A DNA stretch of 64,000 nucleotides from Labrenzia sp. VG12 (GTDB taxonomy: Bacteria > Pseudomonadota > Alphaproteobacteria > Rhizobiales > Stappiaceae), in the NCBI RefSeq assembly GCF_002237595.1, contig NZ_CP022529.1:1-64000 (forward strand), read 5' to 3'. How positions within the stretch are numbered: the stretch's first letter is position 1; each line of letters opens with the position of its first letter. Of this stretch, positions 26,012-35,489 are shown in pieces. The position numbers and the translations under genes were made by a program. The notes beneath the pieces were generated by a model. The model saw only the letters and a program-made list of their open reading frames with translations. It had not been told where the DNA came from and did no database searches.

Positions 26012-26678
26012 AGCGCCAAAACAGAAAACCATCACCACCCAGGCGATGGAACAGATTCGCCAGCTGATCTTTGACGGCGAACTGGCTGCCGGGTCTGATC
26101 ACCTTGAAAGCGAACTGGCCGACCGGCTCGGCATGTCGCGCACACCGGTGCGCGAAGCCACCTTGATGCTGGCCCAGCAGGGGCTCCTGGAAGTCCGGCC
26201 GCGCAAGGGCGTTCGGATCGCGACCCTGTCCCTGACAGACATGGAAGAGATCTATGCCGTTCTGACCGAGCTGGAGGCGCTGGCCGCCGAGGAGGCGGCC
26301 GAAAAGGGTTATGCCGATGAGGATCTGGCGGCCCTGAAGCAATCCATTGAGGCGATGGAAGAGGCGCTGAAACGCGAAGACCGGGAAGCCTGGGCGCTGG
26401 CCGATGATGCGTTTCATGCGGAACTGGTCCGCCTCGGCGGCAATTCGCGTGTCCAGTCCATCGTGTCGATGATGGCCAACCAGGTCCGCCGTGCCCGCGC
26501 CATGACGCTTTACATCCGGCCGCTTCCGGTCAAGTCCAACGATGACCACCGGGCGGTTTATGACGCCATCAGCAAGGGCGAGTCTGAAAGGGCGCGGGAC
26601 TGCCACAGAAGCCACCGCCAGCATGCCCGTGAAGTCCTGATCGAGCTTTTGAAGAAACACAAGCTGTTTCAGCTCTGA
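26004..26678 (+). CDS. GntR family regulator, FCD domain
   Basis: 224 residues. The start is the ATG at 26004, overlapping the preceding stop as ATGCTTGA. Winged helix residues about 8-75 (ESELADRLGMSRTPVREATLML), then the FCD all-helical metal-binding ligand domain with DDAFHAELVRLGG and ...DHRAVYDAISKGESERARDCHRSH. FCD proteins usually repress hydroxy-acid or sugar-acid operons, which fits control of the TRAP-tetronate genes. Confidence 0.93.
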   Translation: MLEAPKQKTITTQAMEQIRQLIFDGELAAGSDHLESELADRLGMSRTPVREATLMLAQQGLLEVRPRKGVRIATLSLTDMEEIYAVLTELEALAAEEAAEKGYADEDLAALKQSIEAMEEALKREDREAWALADDAFHAELVRLGGNSRVQSIVSMMANQVRRARAMTLYIRPLPVKSNDDHRAVYDAISKGESERARDCHRSHRQHAREVLIELLKKHKLFQL

Positions 26679-26970
26679 ACGGGCCGTTCGGCGTTCCGCA
26701 GCCGAAGAGTGTCCAGGGACCTGCATCCCATCGCGCACAGCAAACCACCCGGCCGACAAGCAGTCGGGCGCGCAAAGGGCTAGAATTCTTCTGGTTTGTT
26801 TCTGTTTTTTTCCAGAAATAAACTCCGCCATTTGCATAACACGTATAACTCGGGTTTATTCCTTGAAGTATTGAAAAAGTAATAAAAGTTTTTACTCCCT
26901 CTTTTTGCCTAAATCTCACATAATTGTGACCTCCCTTACTTCTCGAAATGAAAACAAAAGGGCGGGAATC

Positions 26971-28587
26971 ATGTTTTTGCCAGCAAAAAGCCAGCTCGGA
27001 ATTCTGTGTGCGATCTTGACCTGTGGTCTGTCGGGGACGGGACTTGCGGAGGAACCGGAGCCAGTGGAACAAGGCCATCTCAACGCGCTTGTTCAGGAAG
27101 ACCCCCAGGCAGCGTTTATCGAGGCCTTTGAGGCCGGGGATGAACTGACCGAAGCCTCTTTCTCCGCGCAACGGGGTGTCGGGGCCAAGGTCAGCCAGGA
27201 CGGCCGCCGGTTCACGCGCATGCCGCGCGCTGACCTCAAGGCCTTCGGGGAATGGACCACCCATCTGCCCCGGCGCGAGACCGGCCCTGTCGCCCAGTCC
27301 TGCATTTCGTGTCATTCCGCGCCCTATGCCAACGGCGCCGGGTCCAACCCGCTCAATGGCGTGGTTGACCCGCTGCATATGGGCGATCCGTCCAAGTATC
27401 TGCACAGAAACACACCTCATCTCTTTGCGCTTGGCGCCGTGCAGCGTATCGCGGAGGAAATGACGGAAAGCCTGAAGGCGCAGGAAGCCAAGCTTGAACA
27501 GGAAGTCTGCACGCTCAATCAAAGCGCGACGATCGAGCTGCATGCCAAATCGGTCAGCTTCGGCACGCTGTCGGCCCATCCCATGCGCGACCCTCAATCC
27601 GGCATCTGCATTGCCGATTATGACCGGACGGCGGTCGAGGGCGTTGACGAAGACCTGGTCGTGAAGATGTTTGGCTGGAAGGGCACGCATTCCACGATCC
27701 GCGCCTTCACCCGCCACGCGGCCCACAACGAACTCGGCATGCAGGCTGATGAGCTTGTGGGCAGCCACGACGGCGACCATGACGGGGTGACCGGCGAGCT
27801 CACGGTCGGCGACCTGACGGCGCTTTCGATCTACATGGCGGCGCTGGAGCGGCCGGTCTCGAAACTGGAACTGCATGAAAAGGGCATACTGTCCCTTGAG
27901 CCCGACGAGAAAGCCCGCATCGAACGCGGTGAGAAGGTCCTGGCGGAGGCCAAGTGCACCGGCTGTCATCTTCCGGTGATGAAGGTGTCCACGCCGCTCT
28001 TCAGCGAACCGAGCCTGCAGGAGGGGTTTCGCGAGGACGTCCTGCCCTCCGGACAAAAGGCACTGGACGCAGGGCTGTCAGGCGACACGGCCATCTGGTT
28101 CGACCTGACCAAGGATGTGCCCAACAACCATGTCGAGATCGGCGGCAAGACGGTCAATCTGGGTGCTTTTCCGACGGACGAGAACGGCTCGGCCCTGATC
28201 GCCTGGTATTCGGACTTCAAACGTCACGATATGGGCCCGAAACTGGCCGATGCGGTCGATGTGCACGGCTTTGGCGCCTCCGTCTGGCCGACGGCGTCAC
28301 TGGCGGGTGTCGGCTCCACCGGTCCCTGGCTTCATGATGGCAACGCGACCACGTTGGAGGAGGCCATCCTGGCCCATGGCGGTGAAGCAGAAGCCAGTCG
28401 TTTGGCATATGAAGCGCTGGAGGAAAGCGACCGCGCAGCGCTGATCGCCTTCCTTGAGAACCTGATCCTCATTGATCTGGATCCGGAAGACGAGGAAGAG
28501 GATCACGCCGGCAACACGGCCGCCGAGCCGGCAACCATGCGCAGGGCGTCGCTGATGGTCGACGTCGTGCCGCCGGTCAAGCCCTAG
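26971..28587 (+). CDS. Di-heme oxidoreductase family protein (DHOR, DUF1111-like cytochrome c)
   Basis: 538 residues from the ATG at 26971; GGGCGGG lies ~5 nt upstream. Signal peptide ending GTGLAEE. Two c-type heme sites, CISCH (residues 111-115) and CTGCH (329-333), and the family's C-terminal signature TGPWLHDGNATTLEEAILAHGGEA. The very end is acidic (DPEDEEEDH). The protein is periplasmic; DHOR members are described as peroxidase-like or thiol-oxidoreductase proteins, but physiological roles are mostly unproven. It stands alone: the partner genes often seen with DHOR (imelysin-type iron-uptake proteins) are not adjacent in this window. Confidence 0.88.
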   Translation: MFLPAKSQLGILCAILTCGLSGTGLAEEPEPVEQGHLNALVQEDPQAAFIEAFEAGDELTEASFSAQRGVGAKVSQDGRRFTRMPRADLKAFGEWTTHLPRRETGPVAQSCISCHSAPYANGAGSNPLNGVVDPLHMGDPSKYLHRNTPHLFALGAVQRIAEEMTESLKAQEAKLEQEVCTLNQSATIELHAKSVSFGTLSAHPMRDPQSGICIADYDRTAVEGVDEDLVVKMFGWKGTHSTIRAFTRHAAHNELGMQADELVGSHDGDHDGVTGELTVGDLTALSIYMAALERPVSKLELHEKGILSLEPDEKARIERGEKVLAEAKCTGCHLPVMKVSTPLFSEPSLQEGFREDVLPSGQKALDAGLSGDTAIWFDLTKDVPNNHVEIGGKTVNLGAFPTDENGSALIAWYSDFKRHDMGPKLADAVDVHGFGASVWPTASLAGVGSTGPWLHDGNATTLEEAILAHGGEAEASRLAYEALEESDRAALIAFLENLILIDLDPEDEEEDHAGNTAAEPATMRRASLMVDVVPPVKP

Positions 28588-28595
28588 ACCCGGGA

Positions 28596-28625
28596 AAAGG
28601 CCGGCTTTTTTGAAAACCGGCCTTT
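28596..28625 (+). terminator. Hairpin after the di-heme oxidoreductase gene
   Basis: AAAGGCCGG and CCGGCCTTT arms enclose a 12-nt loop containing TTTTTT, 9 nt after the stop codon. The T-run lies in the loop and not after the stem, so activity is plausible but unproven. Confidence 0.55.
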
Positions 28626-28639
28626 CCACCCCTGTCTCC

Positions 28640-28750
28640 GTCATCCCATGGCTTGACCATGGGAACCCTGCCGTTGAACCCGTTGACTGCCAGGCTGTGC
28701 TTCGAAGGTCGGTCACGGCCTGGATTGCAGGATCAAGTCCTGCAATGACG
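28640..28750. repeat. Pair of intergenic hairpins (GTCATCCCATGG / ATTGCAGGA type)
   Basis: Two perfect hairpins: TCCCATGG-CTTGA-CCATGGGA (28644-28664) and ATTGCAGGA-TCAAG-TCCTGCAAT (28724-28746). They are flanked by GTCAT at the left and ATGAC at the right. A related element lies at 63370-63475. Confidence 0.75.
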
Positions 28751-28776
28751 AAGAAAAGGGGGCTGAAACACCTTCT

Positions 28777-28894
28777 TTGTCATCCCCGCGAAGGCGGGGA
28801 CCCAGTAACCATCTGGGTTTGCCGTAAGACATCCAACGCGGGCGTTGGGCTTCTACTGGGTCCCGGCTCGCGCTGCGCTTGGCCGGGATGACAA
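28777..28894. repeat. REP-like palindromic element, unit 1 of 3
   Basis: 118 bp. The left end TTGTCATCCCCGCGAAGGC and the right end GGCCGGGATGACAA are mutual inverted repeats, extended inward by GGGACCCAGTA / TACTGGGTCCC. Confidence 0.85.
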
Positions 28895-28994
28895 GGGGGC
28901 AGGAAGAACGGGCCTTCTGGTGATACGACCTGCTCGACCAGACGAAGGTTTCTTAGACCCAAAAAAGGCCCCCCCGCACGCTCCAACCCCTCCT

Positions 28995-29112
28995 TTGTCA
29001 TCCCCGCGAAGGCGGGGACCCAGTAACCATCTGGGTTTGCCGTAAGACATCCAACGGGAGCGACGGGCGTTTACTGGGGCCCGGCTCGCGCTACGCTTGG
29101 CCGGGATGACAA
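28995..29112. repeat. REP-like palindromic element, unit 2 of 3
   Basis: 118 bp, near-identical to the unit at 28777 and 218 bp downstream of it. The spacer between units is also partly repeated (GGCAGGAAGAACGGGC). Confidence 0.85.
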
Positions 29113-29211
29113 GGGTGGGCAGGAAGAACGGGCTATCTCGTGAACCGATTTGCGCGACCAAACGAAGATTGCCCACGCATAGAAGGCACGCTGATTGCCC
29201 CGACCTCTCCA

Positions 29212-29328
29212 TTGTCATCCCCGCGAAGGCGGGGACCCAGTACTCACCGGGATTTGCCGTTGGACGTCCAGCGCGGTCGCCGGGCGTTTACTGGGTCCCG
29301 GCTCGCGCTACGCTTGGCCGGGATGACA
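29212..29328. repeat. REP-like palindromic element, unit 3 of 3
   Basis: 117 bp, 217 bp after unit 2, same orientation. The right end reads GGGATGACAG, one base off the other copies. With units 1 and 2 and the hairpin pair it fills the ~800-bp gene-free interval 28588-29388. Confidence 0.85.
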
Positions 29329-29388
29329 GCAGTGAGGTTGCCAGGGCAGGGAAACTGAATGCCACGACAGCGGAACTTGTTAGACCAC

Positions 29389-29943
29389 CTATCCGCCCTG
29401 CCAGACCTTGATCGCCTCCACCGGGTAAACCAGCATCAGAACGTTCAGTGTGAGATTGTCCCGGATCACCCAGAGTGCCAGTAATTCAAAGACGATGGCC
29501 GTCAGAATGGTCACCCAGACCGGCATGCGCCAGGCGAAGAAGAAGCCGGCGAGCATCCAGATAATGTCGAAGACCGAGTTGAGGACGCTGTCGCCGGTAT
29601 AGCCGACGGCGATGGTGGCCTCCCGGTAGCGGTCGATGATCCACGGGCTGTTTTCCGCAACTTCCCAGGCGGCCTCGATGAAGATCGCCCCGAGCGCCCG
29701 TTCGCAGACGGAATGCCGCCGGAAGGCGAGCCACAGCACCCAGTAGAAGATGAAGCCGTGAATGATATGCGAGAAGGTGTACCAGTCGGCGATGTGCTGC
29801 GAGGACCCAGCCAGATCGTCCGCCGGGGTCCACAAAAGCACATAGCCGCAGTCACAGATCGGGATCCGCCCCATGGCCAGAAGAATGGCGGCGGTGGCGG
29901 CAATCATGAGGATGCCGATGATCAGGCATTTGCTGTGGCTCAT
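29389..29943 (-). CDS. DUF2585 (UPF0314) membrane protein
   Basis: 184 residues with about five membrane segments. The conserved family core is present: CDCGYVLLW, SSQHIADWYTFSHIIHGFIFYWVLW and EAAWEVAENSPWIIDRYREATIAVGYTGDSVLNS. The invariant Asp/His/Glu residues inside the membrane suggest an enzyme, but the function is unknown. The family is found mainly in alphaproteobacteria. Confidence 0.9.
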   Translation of the reverse strand: MSHSKCLIIGILMIAATAAILLAMGRIPICDCGYVLLWTPADDLAGSSQHIADWYTFSHIIHGFIFYWVLWLAFRRHSVCERALGAIFIEAAWEVAENSPWIIDRYREATIAVGYTGDSVLNSVFDIIWMLAGFFFAWRMPVWVTILTAIVFELLALWVIRDNLTLNVLMLVYPVEAIKVWQGG

Positions 29944-30000
29944 ATGCGGGTTTGCCTTTTTGGTTTTGAGCTTGCGGGCTTTGCAGCCGAGTCGATGTCT

Positions 30001-30519
30001 CTATTTCTTTTCGCTCAGAAATTTCAGATATGTTCTAAGTCGGTTTGAGCATTTCTCGCTGCGAAGCTCCGAGCCCTCGTAGGGCAGATTGATCATGTAA
30101 TGAATGGTTGCCGTCGGATGTGGGAAAGAACCATAATCGCAATATCCCGTATCAGTGCTAGGGTCTTCCAACCTTCTCTGCGCCATAGCTAGTGTTAAAC
30201 CACTTTGATACGCGCTTACTGCTTCGAAATCCGCCATTGAAATCTTCGCATCAAGGCAATTAAAGACACGCCCATCTGGACCTGAAAAAAGAATTACATT
30301 TTTGTCTTTTGGAAGTGTCACGCCAACGGTGGCTACCTCTTCAATGATACTTAGCCAGGCCGTTGGACAACTCGAACTGGCTAAGGACTCATTTGCTTCC
30401 GAAAAAGTGAATCCGGTCGGCGCTAGTAGGAAAAGAGTAAAACTTGCAACGAAAATAGACGCGGCTATGGGGCGCGTTGAGGGTGCAAAGATCAATTTGA
30501 AATCCCCGAAATCTGTCAT
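30001..30519 (-). CDS. Hypothetical secreted protein
   Basis: 172 residues, family not recognised. A hydrophobic stretch at about residues 18-36 (IAASIFVASFTLFLLAPTGF) suggests a signal peptide or anchor; the rest is soluble with three cysteines that may form disulfides (SSSCPTAW, FNCLDAK, GYCDYGSF). Composition is clearly more AT-rich than the genes on either side, and codon use looks different (many AAA, ATT, TCT), hinting at acquisition by transfer. Confidence 0.6.
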   Translation of the reverse strand: MTDFGDFKLIFAPSTRPIAASIFVASFTLFLLAPTGFTFSEANESLASSSCPTAWLSIIEEVATVGVTLPKDKNVILFSGPDGRVFNCLDAKISMADFEAVSAYQSGLTLAMAQRRLEDPSTDTGYCDYGSFPHPTATIHYMINLPYEGSELRSEKCSNRLRTYLKFLSEKK

Positions 30520-30705
30520 TCGTTCCAGTCACGATCAATTGTTTATGCCTTCGAGACACCTTGAGACTGGAAAAAACCATGCTTTCCTTTTATGACCTTG
30601 CGCCAACGAAACATCAATCCGTCCGGCTTTTGTGAGTGAAGGCGCGCACCGGGTTTCCCGCAGCGTTGGCGCAGCCTCGCCGGACCGGCGGATCAGGAGA
30701 TCTTT

Positions 30706-32307
30706 ATGGCCAGTCAGAACGGTGTTGCGCCCTACCAGGCCCGGCGCACCTTTGCGATCATTTCCCACCCGGATGCCGGTAAGACCACGCTGACGGAAAA
30801 GCTGCTCCTGTCTGGTGGCGCCATCCGGGCCGCCGGTCAGGTCCGTGCCCGCGGCGAACGCCGCCGCGCGCGCTCGGACTGGATGAAGATCGAACAGGAA
30901 CGCGGCATTTCCGTCTCCTCGTCGGTCATGACCTTCGAACGCAAGGGCATTGTCTACAATCTGCTCGACACGCCGGGCCACGAGGACTTTTCCGAAGACA
31001 CCTACCGCACGCTGACCGCCGTTGACGCGGCCATTATGGTGATCGATGCCGCCAAGGGCATCGAGACCCAGACCCGCAAGCTGTTCGAGGTCTGCCGCCT
31101 GCGCGACATTCCGATCATCACCTTCGTCAACAAGATCGACCGCGAGGGCCGTCACGCCCTGGAAATCCTCGACGAGGTCCAGGAAGCGCTGGCGCTGGAT
31201 GTCTGCCCGCAGACCTGGCCGGTCGGCATGGGCTCCGATTTCTTCGGCGTCTATGACTGGCAGAACAAGAAGTTCCATACCTCCGAAGGCGAGCGCGGCG
31301 GACCCTATGCCGAGACCAAGACCGTCTCCGGCCTCGACGACGAGATCCTGACCGGCACGGTCTTCGACCGCATCATGGACGAACTCACCGAGAATGTGGA
31401 ACTGGGCGCGGAAGGCTACACGGCCTTCGACAAGGAAAGCTTCCTGGAAGGTCATCTGACACCGGTCTTTTTCGGGTCCGCACTGCGCGATTACGGCATT
31501 GAGGAAATCCTCGACTTCATCGCCGAATTCGCACCGCCGCCGCATTCCCAGCCGGCCACCGGCGGGCGCACCATCATGCCGGAAGAGGACAAGGTTACCG
31601 GCTTTGTCTTCAAGGTCCAGGCCAACATGGACCCGAAGCACCGCGACCGGATTGCCTTCATGCGCCTGTGCTCCGGCACGTTCAAGCGCGGAATGAAGCT
31701 GAAACACGTGCGTGCCGGCAAGCAGATCGCCGTTTCTGCGCCGATCTTCTTCTTCGCCGAAGAGCGCGAGATTGCCGATCTCGCCTATCCGGGCGACGTC
31801 ATCGGCGTGCCCAACCACGGCCAGCTCCGTGTCGGCGATACGCTGACGGAAGGCGAGAACATTCATGTGACCGGCCTGCCTGCCTTCGCCCCGGAAATCT
31901 TGCGCCGCGTGCGTCTCTCCGACACCATGCGTGTCAAGCAGATGCGCCAGGGCCTGCAGGATCTGGCCGAAGAAGGTCTGGTTCAGATCTTCAAGCCGGA
32001 TCTTGGCTCCAACTGGATCGTCGGCGTTGTTGGCGCCCTGCAGCTCGACGTGGTTGTCGACCGGCTGAAGGCGGAATACGGCACCGAGATCGGCTTTGAG
32101 ACCGTGCCATATACCACGGCGCGCTGGATCGAGACCGACAGCCAGACCCTGCAGAAAATGCTGGAAGGGCATCGCATGTCGATTGCCAACGACCGCGACG
32201 ACAAACCGGTGTTCCTGTTCAAGAATGCCTGGGAAGTTGGCCATGTCACCGAGAAATTCCCGGATGTGACCTTCCGCGAAACCCGCGAGATCGTCTACGA
32301 GGCCTAG
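30706..32307 (+). CDS. prfC: Peptide chain release factor 3
   Basis: 533 residues, full length for RF3. G-domain motifs: SHPDAGKTTLTEK (G1), ERGISVSSSVMTF (G2), DTPGHEDFSEDTYRTL (G3), NKIDREGR (G4). Then EF-Tu-like domain 2 and the RF3-specific C-terminal domain (VVGALQLDVVVDRLKAEYG). RF3 is a GTPase that removes RF1/RF2 from the ribosome after termination. CAGGAG lies 7-8 nt before the ATG. The acetyltransferase gene follows 7 nt after the stop. Confidence 0.98.
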   Translation: MASQNGVAPYQARRTFAIISHPDAGKTTLTEKLLLSGGAIRAAGQVRARGERRRARSDWMKIEQERGISVSSSVMTFERKGIVYNLLDTPGHEDFSEDTYRTLTAVDAAIMVIDAAKGIETQTRKLFEVCRLRDIPIITFVNKIDREGRHALEILDEVQEALALDVCPQTWPVGMGSDFFGVYDWQNKKFHTSEGERGGPYAETKTVSGLDDEILTGTVFDRIMDELTENVELGAEGYTAFDKESFLEGHLTPVFFGSALRDYGIEEILDFIAEFAPPPHSQPATGGRTIMPEEDKVTGFVFKVQANMDPKHRDRIAFMRLCSGTFKRGMKLKHVRAGKQIAVSAPIFFFAEEREIADLAYPGDVIGVPNHGQLRVGDTLTEGENIHVTGLPAFAPEILRRVRLSDTMRVKQMRQGLQDLAEEGLVQIFKPDLGSNWIVGVVGALQLDVVVDRLKAEYGTEIGFETVPYTTARWIETDSQTLQKMLEGHRMSIANDRDDKPVFLFKNAWEVGHVTEKFPDVTFRETREIVYEA

Positions 32308-32314
32308 GCCGCTC

Positions 32315-32785
32315 ATGTCGTTGTCTCTTCGCCCGGTTGCACCCGGTGATCTCGATCTCGTCTGTCGTCACCGGGAAGAGATGTTCCGGTCTGCGGGCGA
32401 TGGGGAAGACGTTCTTGAATCCATGGCCGGCCCTTACCGGGACTGGCAGGAAAAGAGCCTGGGCGACGGCAGCTATTACGGCTTCATCGCCGAACAGGAA
32501 GGTCAGGCCGTCGGTGGCATCGGGCTCATGGAAATCGCCTGGCCGCCGCATCCGCTCCATCCGGATCAGGCGCGGCGCGGCTATGTGCTCAATCTTTTTG
32601 TCGAGCCGGACAGACGCGGTCAGGGCATCGCCAAACGCCTGATGGCGGAAGCGGAGGCCGAGTTCAGTCGCCGAGGTCTTGCATTTGCCATTCTGCACGC
32701 CACCCAGAAGACGCGGCCGCTTTACGAAAGAGACGGCTGGGTGCAGACGTCCGAGATGGCAAAACGATTGCCAGTGCTTTCCTGA
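32315..32785 (+). CDS. GNAT family N-acetyltransferase
   Basis: 156 residues. The acetyl-CoA loop is VLNLFVEPDRRGQGIAKRLMAEAE (R/Q-x-x-G-x-G/A pattern), followed by FAILHATQKTRPLYERDGW, standard for GNAT proteins. Transfers acetyl from acetyl-CoA to an amine; substrate unknown. Placed 7 nt after prfC, so probably co-transcribed; it may modify a translation component, but that is only context. Confidence 0.88.
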   Translation: MSLSLRPVAPGDLDLVCRHREEMFRSAGDGEDVLESMAGPYRDWQEKSLGDGSYYGFIAEQEGQAVGGIGLMEIAWPPHPLHPDQARRGYVLNLFVEPDRRGQGIAKRLMAEAEAEFSRRGLAFAILHATQKTRPLYERDGWVQTSEMAKRLPVLS

Positions 32786-32902
32786 CCCTATTGAACGACA
32801 TTTTCCTTCGGTTTTTCACGAACTTGACATCGCGTTCCGCAAGGGTGCCAAATCAGGGGCCAATCTAGCCTTGCGAGCAACCAGTCTGGGACGGGCCGTA
32901 TC

Positions 32903-33748
32903 ATGATCACCTTGCCGGAACTTGCGGCCGACGCACTGGGCGATTTCCTGACCGCCTATGTGCAACGGCGCTTTGGCAAGTCGGAACCGGAACTGGCCGA
33001 ACTCGTGCCTTCGCTCGCTCGCATTGCCATGGAATGTATCGGCAACAGCGATGCGCTTTATCACAATATCGAGCACACCATGCTGGTCACCATGGCCGGT
33101 CACGACATCCTGCGGGGCAGGGCGCTGCACACACACATGGCGCCGGAAGACTATGCCCATGTCATCGTTGCCTGCCTGACCCATGACATCGGCTATGTGC
33201 GCGGCATACTGCCGGAGGATACGCCGGACGGCTACGTGATCAACGAGGCCGGAGAAACGGTGAAATTGCCGCGCGGGGCTTCGGATGCCGCGCTGACGCC
33301 CTATCATGTCGACCGTTCCAAGCTCTACGTGTTCGAGCGCCTGACCGGCACGGGCCTTCTCGATCCGCAGCGCGTCGCCAACGCGATTGAGGGGTCGCGG
33401 TTTCCCAGCACGATCCCGGACGCACACGAGGCATTGTGCGAGGATGCCAATTTGGTCCGGGCCGCGGATTTCATCGGCCAGCTGGGCGATCCCCATTACA
33501 TCCGCAAGGCCAATGCGCTCTATTTCGAATTCGAGGAAGCCGGCCTCAACCGGCAACTGGGCTATGACACGCCGGCTGATCTGGTGCATCGCTACCCACA
33601 ATTCTACTGGAATAGCGTCGCCCCCTATATCCAGAAGGCAATCCAGTATCTGAAGGTCACGGCCTCCGGCCGCCAGTGGATCGCAAATCTCTATTCCAAC
33701 CTGTTTCTCGCCGAACGCGACATGGCTCTGCTTGGGCCGCAACGGTAG
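32903..33748 (+). CDS. HD-domain metal-dependent phosphohydrolase
   Basis: 281 residues. HD-type metal ligands: H54 and H58 in YHNIEHTML, then H94-D95 in CLTHDIGYV, with a further Asp in ADFIGQLGD near residue 190; the layout resembles PDEase/HDc proteins. It should hydrolyse a phosphate ester or phosphodiester such as a nucleotide. The substrate is not evident. No signal peptide or other domain. Confidence 0.85.
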   Translation: MITLPELAADALGDFLTAYVQRRFGKSEPELAELVPSLARIAMECIGNSDALYHNIEHTMLVTMAGHDILRGRALHTHMAPEDYAHVIVACLTHDIGYVRGILPEDTPDGYVINEAGETVKLPRGASDAALTPYHVDRSKLYVFERLTGTGLLDPQRVANAIEGSRFPSTIPDAHEALCEDANLVRAADFIGQLGDPHYIRKANALYFEFEEAGLNRQLGYDTPADLVHRYPQFYWNSVAPYIQKAIQYLKVTASGRQWIANLYSNLFLAERDMALLGPQR

Positions 33749-33932
33749 GCCCGCCGAACCGGTAGCCGCAAATTGCGGTATGACGGCTACCGACAATGCA
33801 CTGTGATGCTTCCTCCGACCCTGTCCGTTTTGTCATGCAATTCCGGTGGCCCTGCTGGACGCATCGCCATAGGATGCCGTCAAAAGGGAAAGTCGATCCC
33901 GTCATACAGCTTTGGATTGAAGGAAATTGCCC

Positions 33933-35213
33933 GTGTCGGCGACTTCGGAACCGGTCACCAAACTTAAGCCAAAATCCATTGTGGCCGCTGCCAGTGGCAA
34001 TGTCCTGGAATGGTACGACTTCACGGTCTACGGCTTTCTGGCGCCAACGCTGGCGACACTGTTTTTTCCCTCAGAGGACAGGTTCGCCTCACTCCTGTCA
34101 GCGTTTGCAGTGCTCGCCGTGGGGTATGCTGCACGGCCGATCGGTAGTGTGATCTTCGGTCATATCGGCGATCGCATCGGTCGCAAGACGGCGTTGATGA
34201 TTTCCGTGCTGATGATGGGGGCGGGCTCGCTCGCCATCGCGGTCCTGCCGACCTATAACCAGATCGGGGTGACCGCGGCGCTTCTCCTGGTGGCCATCCG
34301 CATCGTTCAGGGCATCTCTGTGGCCGGCGAATACACGGCTTCCGGAGTCTTGCTGGTGGAGCAGGCGCGCCCGGGCCGAAAGGCGCTGACAGGTGCCTGG
34401 GTGGCCTTTGCCATGATGTGGGGCTGTGTGCTGGGATCGGCGGTCCCGGCCGCCTTCAGTTCGGTTCTGAGCAGCGAACAGATGACAGACTGGGGCTGGC
34501 GGTTGCCTTTCCTGATCGGTGCGCTGGTGGCGATTTTCAGCGCGATCCTGCGCCGGCATCTGACCGAAACAGTCGTCGCGGCGGATGAGGCCTTCAAACC
34601 CTCGCCGATCTGGCTGAGCCTCAGAGACCATCTCGGACTGATCCTGCAGATGGTTCTGCTGTTGATCCCGACCTCGGTCATCTATTTCGTGATCTATGTC
34701 TACGCCGTCTCCTATCTCGGCAGCGAACCGGGTGTTTCATCGGCTGACGCACTCGACATCACCACGATCAACCTGATCATCATGGCCTTGTTCGTGCCGG
34801 TCTGCGGCTGGGCGGCGGACCGGTTCGGTCTCCGCCCGGTCTTTCTTGCCGGTGCGATTGCCACACTGGTTCTCGCCGGGCCGTGCTGGTGGCTGATGCA
34901 CGACAAAACCGTCGGCCTGGTCTTTCTGGGACAGTTCGGCCTGACCCTCGCCAGCACCGCCGGCTGGGCCTTGTCGATCACGGCGCTCACCCGCATGGCG
35001 CCCGATCATCTGCGCTGCAGCGTTGTCGCCCTTGGTTACAATTTCTGTCTGGCGATCTTCGGTGGCACGACGCCGATGGTGGCCACCTATCTCGTCAGCC
35101 GGACGGGTGACGATTTTGCGCCGGTCTATTACATGATCGCGGCCACTCTTGTGTCGCTTCCCGTTATCTGGCGGTTGCCGAAACTGATTGGAAAGAAGCA
35201 AACCTCAACCTGA
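33933..35213 (+). CDS. MFS transporter, metabolite:H+ symporter (MHS/ProP-like)
   Basis: 426 residues, 12 membrane segments. MHS marks: ASGNVLEWYDFTVYGFLAPTLATLFFP at the first helix, ARPIGSVIFGHIGDRIGRKTALM in loop 2-3, and VQGISVAGEYTASGVLLVEQA. I chose the GTG at 33933, with AAGGAA about 8 nt upstream; a TTG six bases earlier is also possible. Members take up dicarboxylates, shikimate or betaines with protons. Confidence 0.92.
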   Translation: MSATSEPVTKLKPKSIVAAASGNVLEWYDFTVYGFLAPTLATLFFPSEDRFASLLSAFAVLAVGYAARPIGSVIFGHIGDRIGRKTALMISVLMMGAGSLAIAVLPTYNQIGVTAALLLVAIRIVQGISVAGEYTASGVLLVEQARPGRKALTGAWVAFAMMWGCVLGSAVPAAFSSVLSSEQMTDWGWRLPFLIGALVAIFSAILRRHLTETVVAADEAFKPSPIWLSLRDHLGLILQMVLLLIPTSVIYFVIYVYAVSYLGSEPGVSSADALDITTINLIIMALFVPVCGWAADRFGLRPVFLAGAIATLVLAGPCWWLMHDKTVGLVFLGQFGLTLASTAGWALSITALTRMAPDHLRCSVVALGYNFCLAIFGGTTPMVATYLVSRTGDDFAPVYYMIAATLVSLPVIWRLPKLIGKKQTST

Positions 35214-35489
35214 CGTATGCTGTTTTCAGGCGGACGCCGCATCTTCTGTTGGAAGACGAATTTCATCGGCGCTGCAGCGAATATGACATTTTTATCGATG
35301 AATATTTAGACGATCAAATAACTTATATCGCGATTTGTAACTAAGTGTAGAGGGAGGGATGGAGTTATTTAACGATGCTTCCTAAGCATTTGTTGTCTCA
35401 AGGTTTTTATTAATTGAATGAAGAGTGTTTGCTCAATAAGATTGATCTAAATTCACGAATGCGAAAGTTCGTTGTTCTGCAACTAAGGG

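Noticed and set aside
28777..29328. Possibility that the three tandem palindromes form a CRISPR array
   Set aside because: The unit is about 118 bp with a ~218-bp period and partly repeated spacers; CRISPR repeats are 21-47 bp with unique spacers of similar size, and no cas gene is near.
30535..32316. 593-codon minus-strand frame opposite prfC
   Set aside because: prfC is unmistakable on the plus strand; the reverse frame has no family features.
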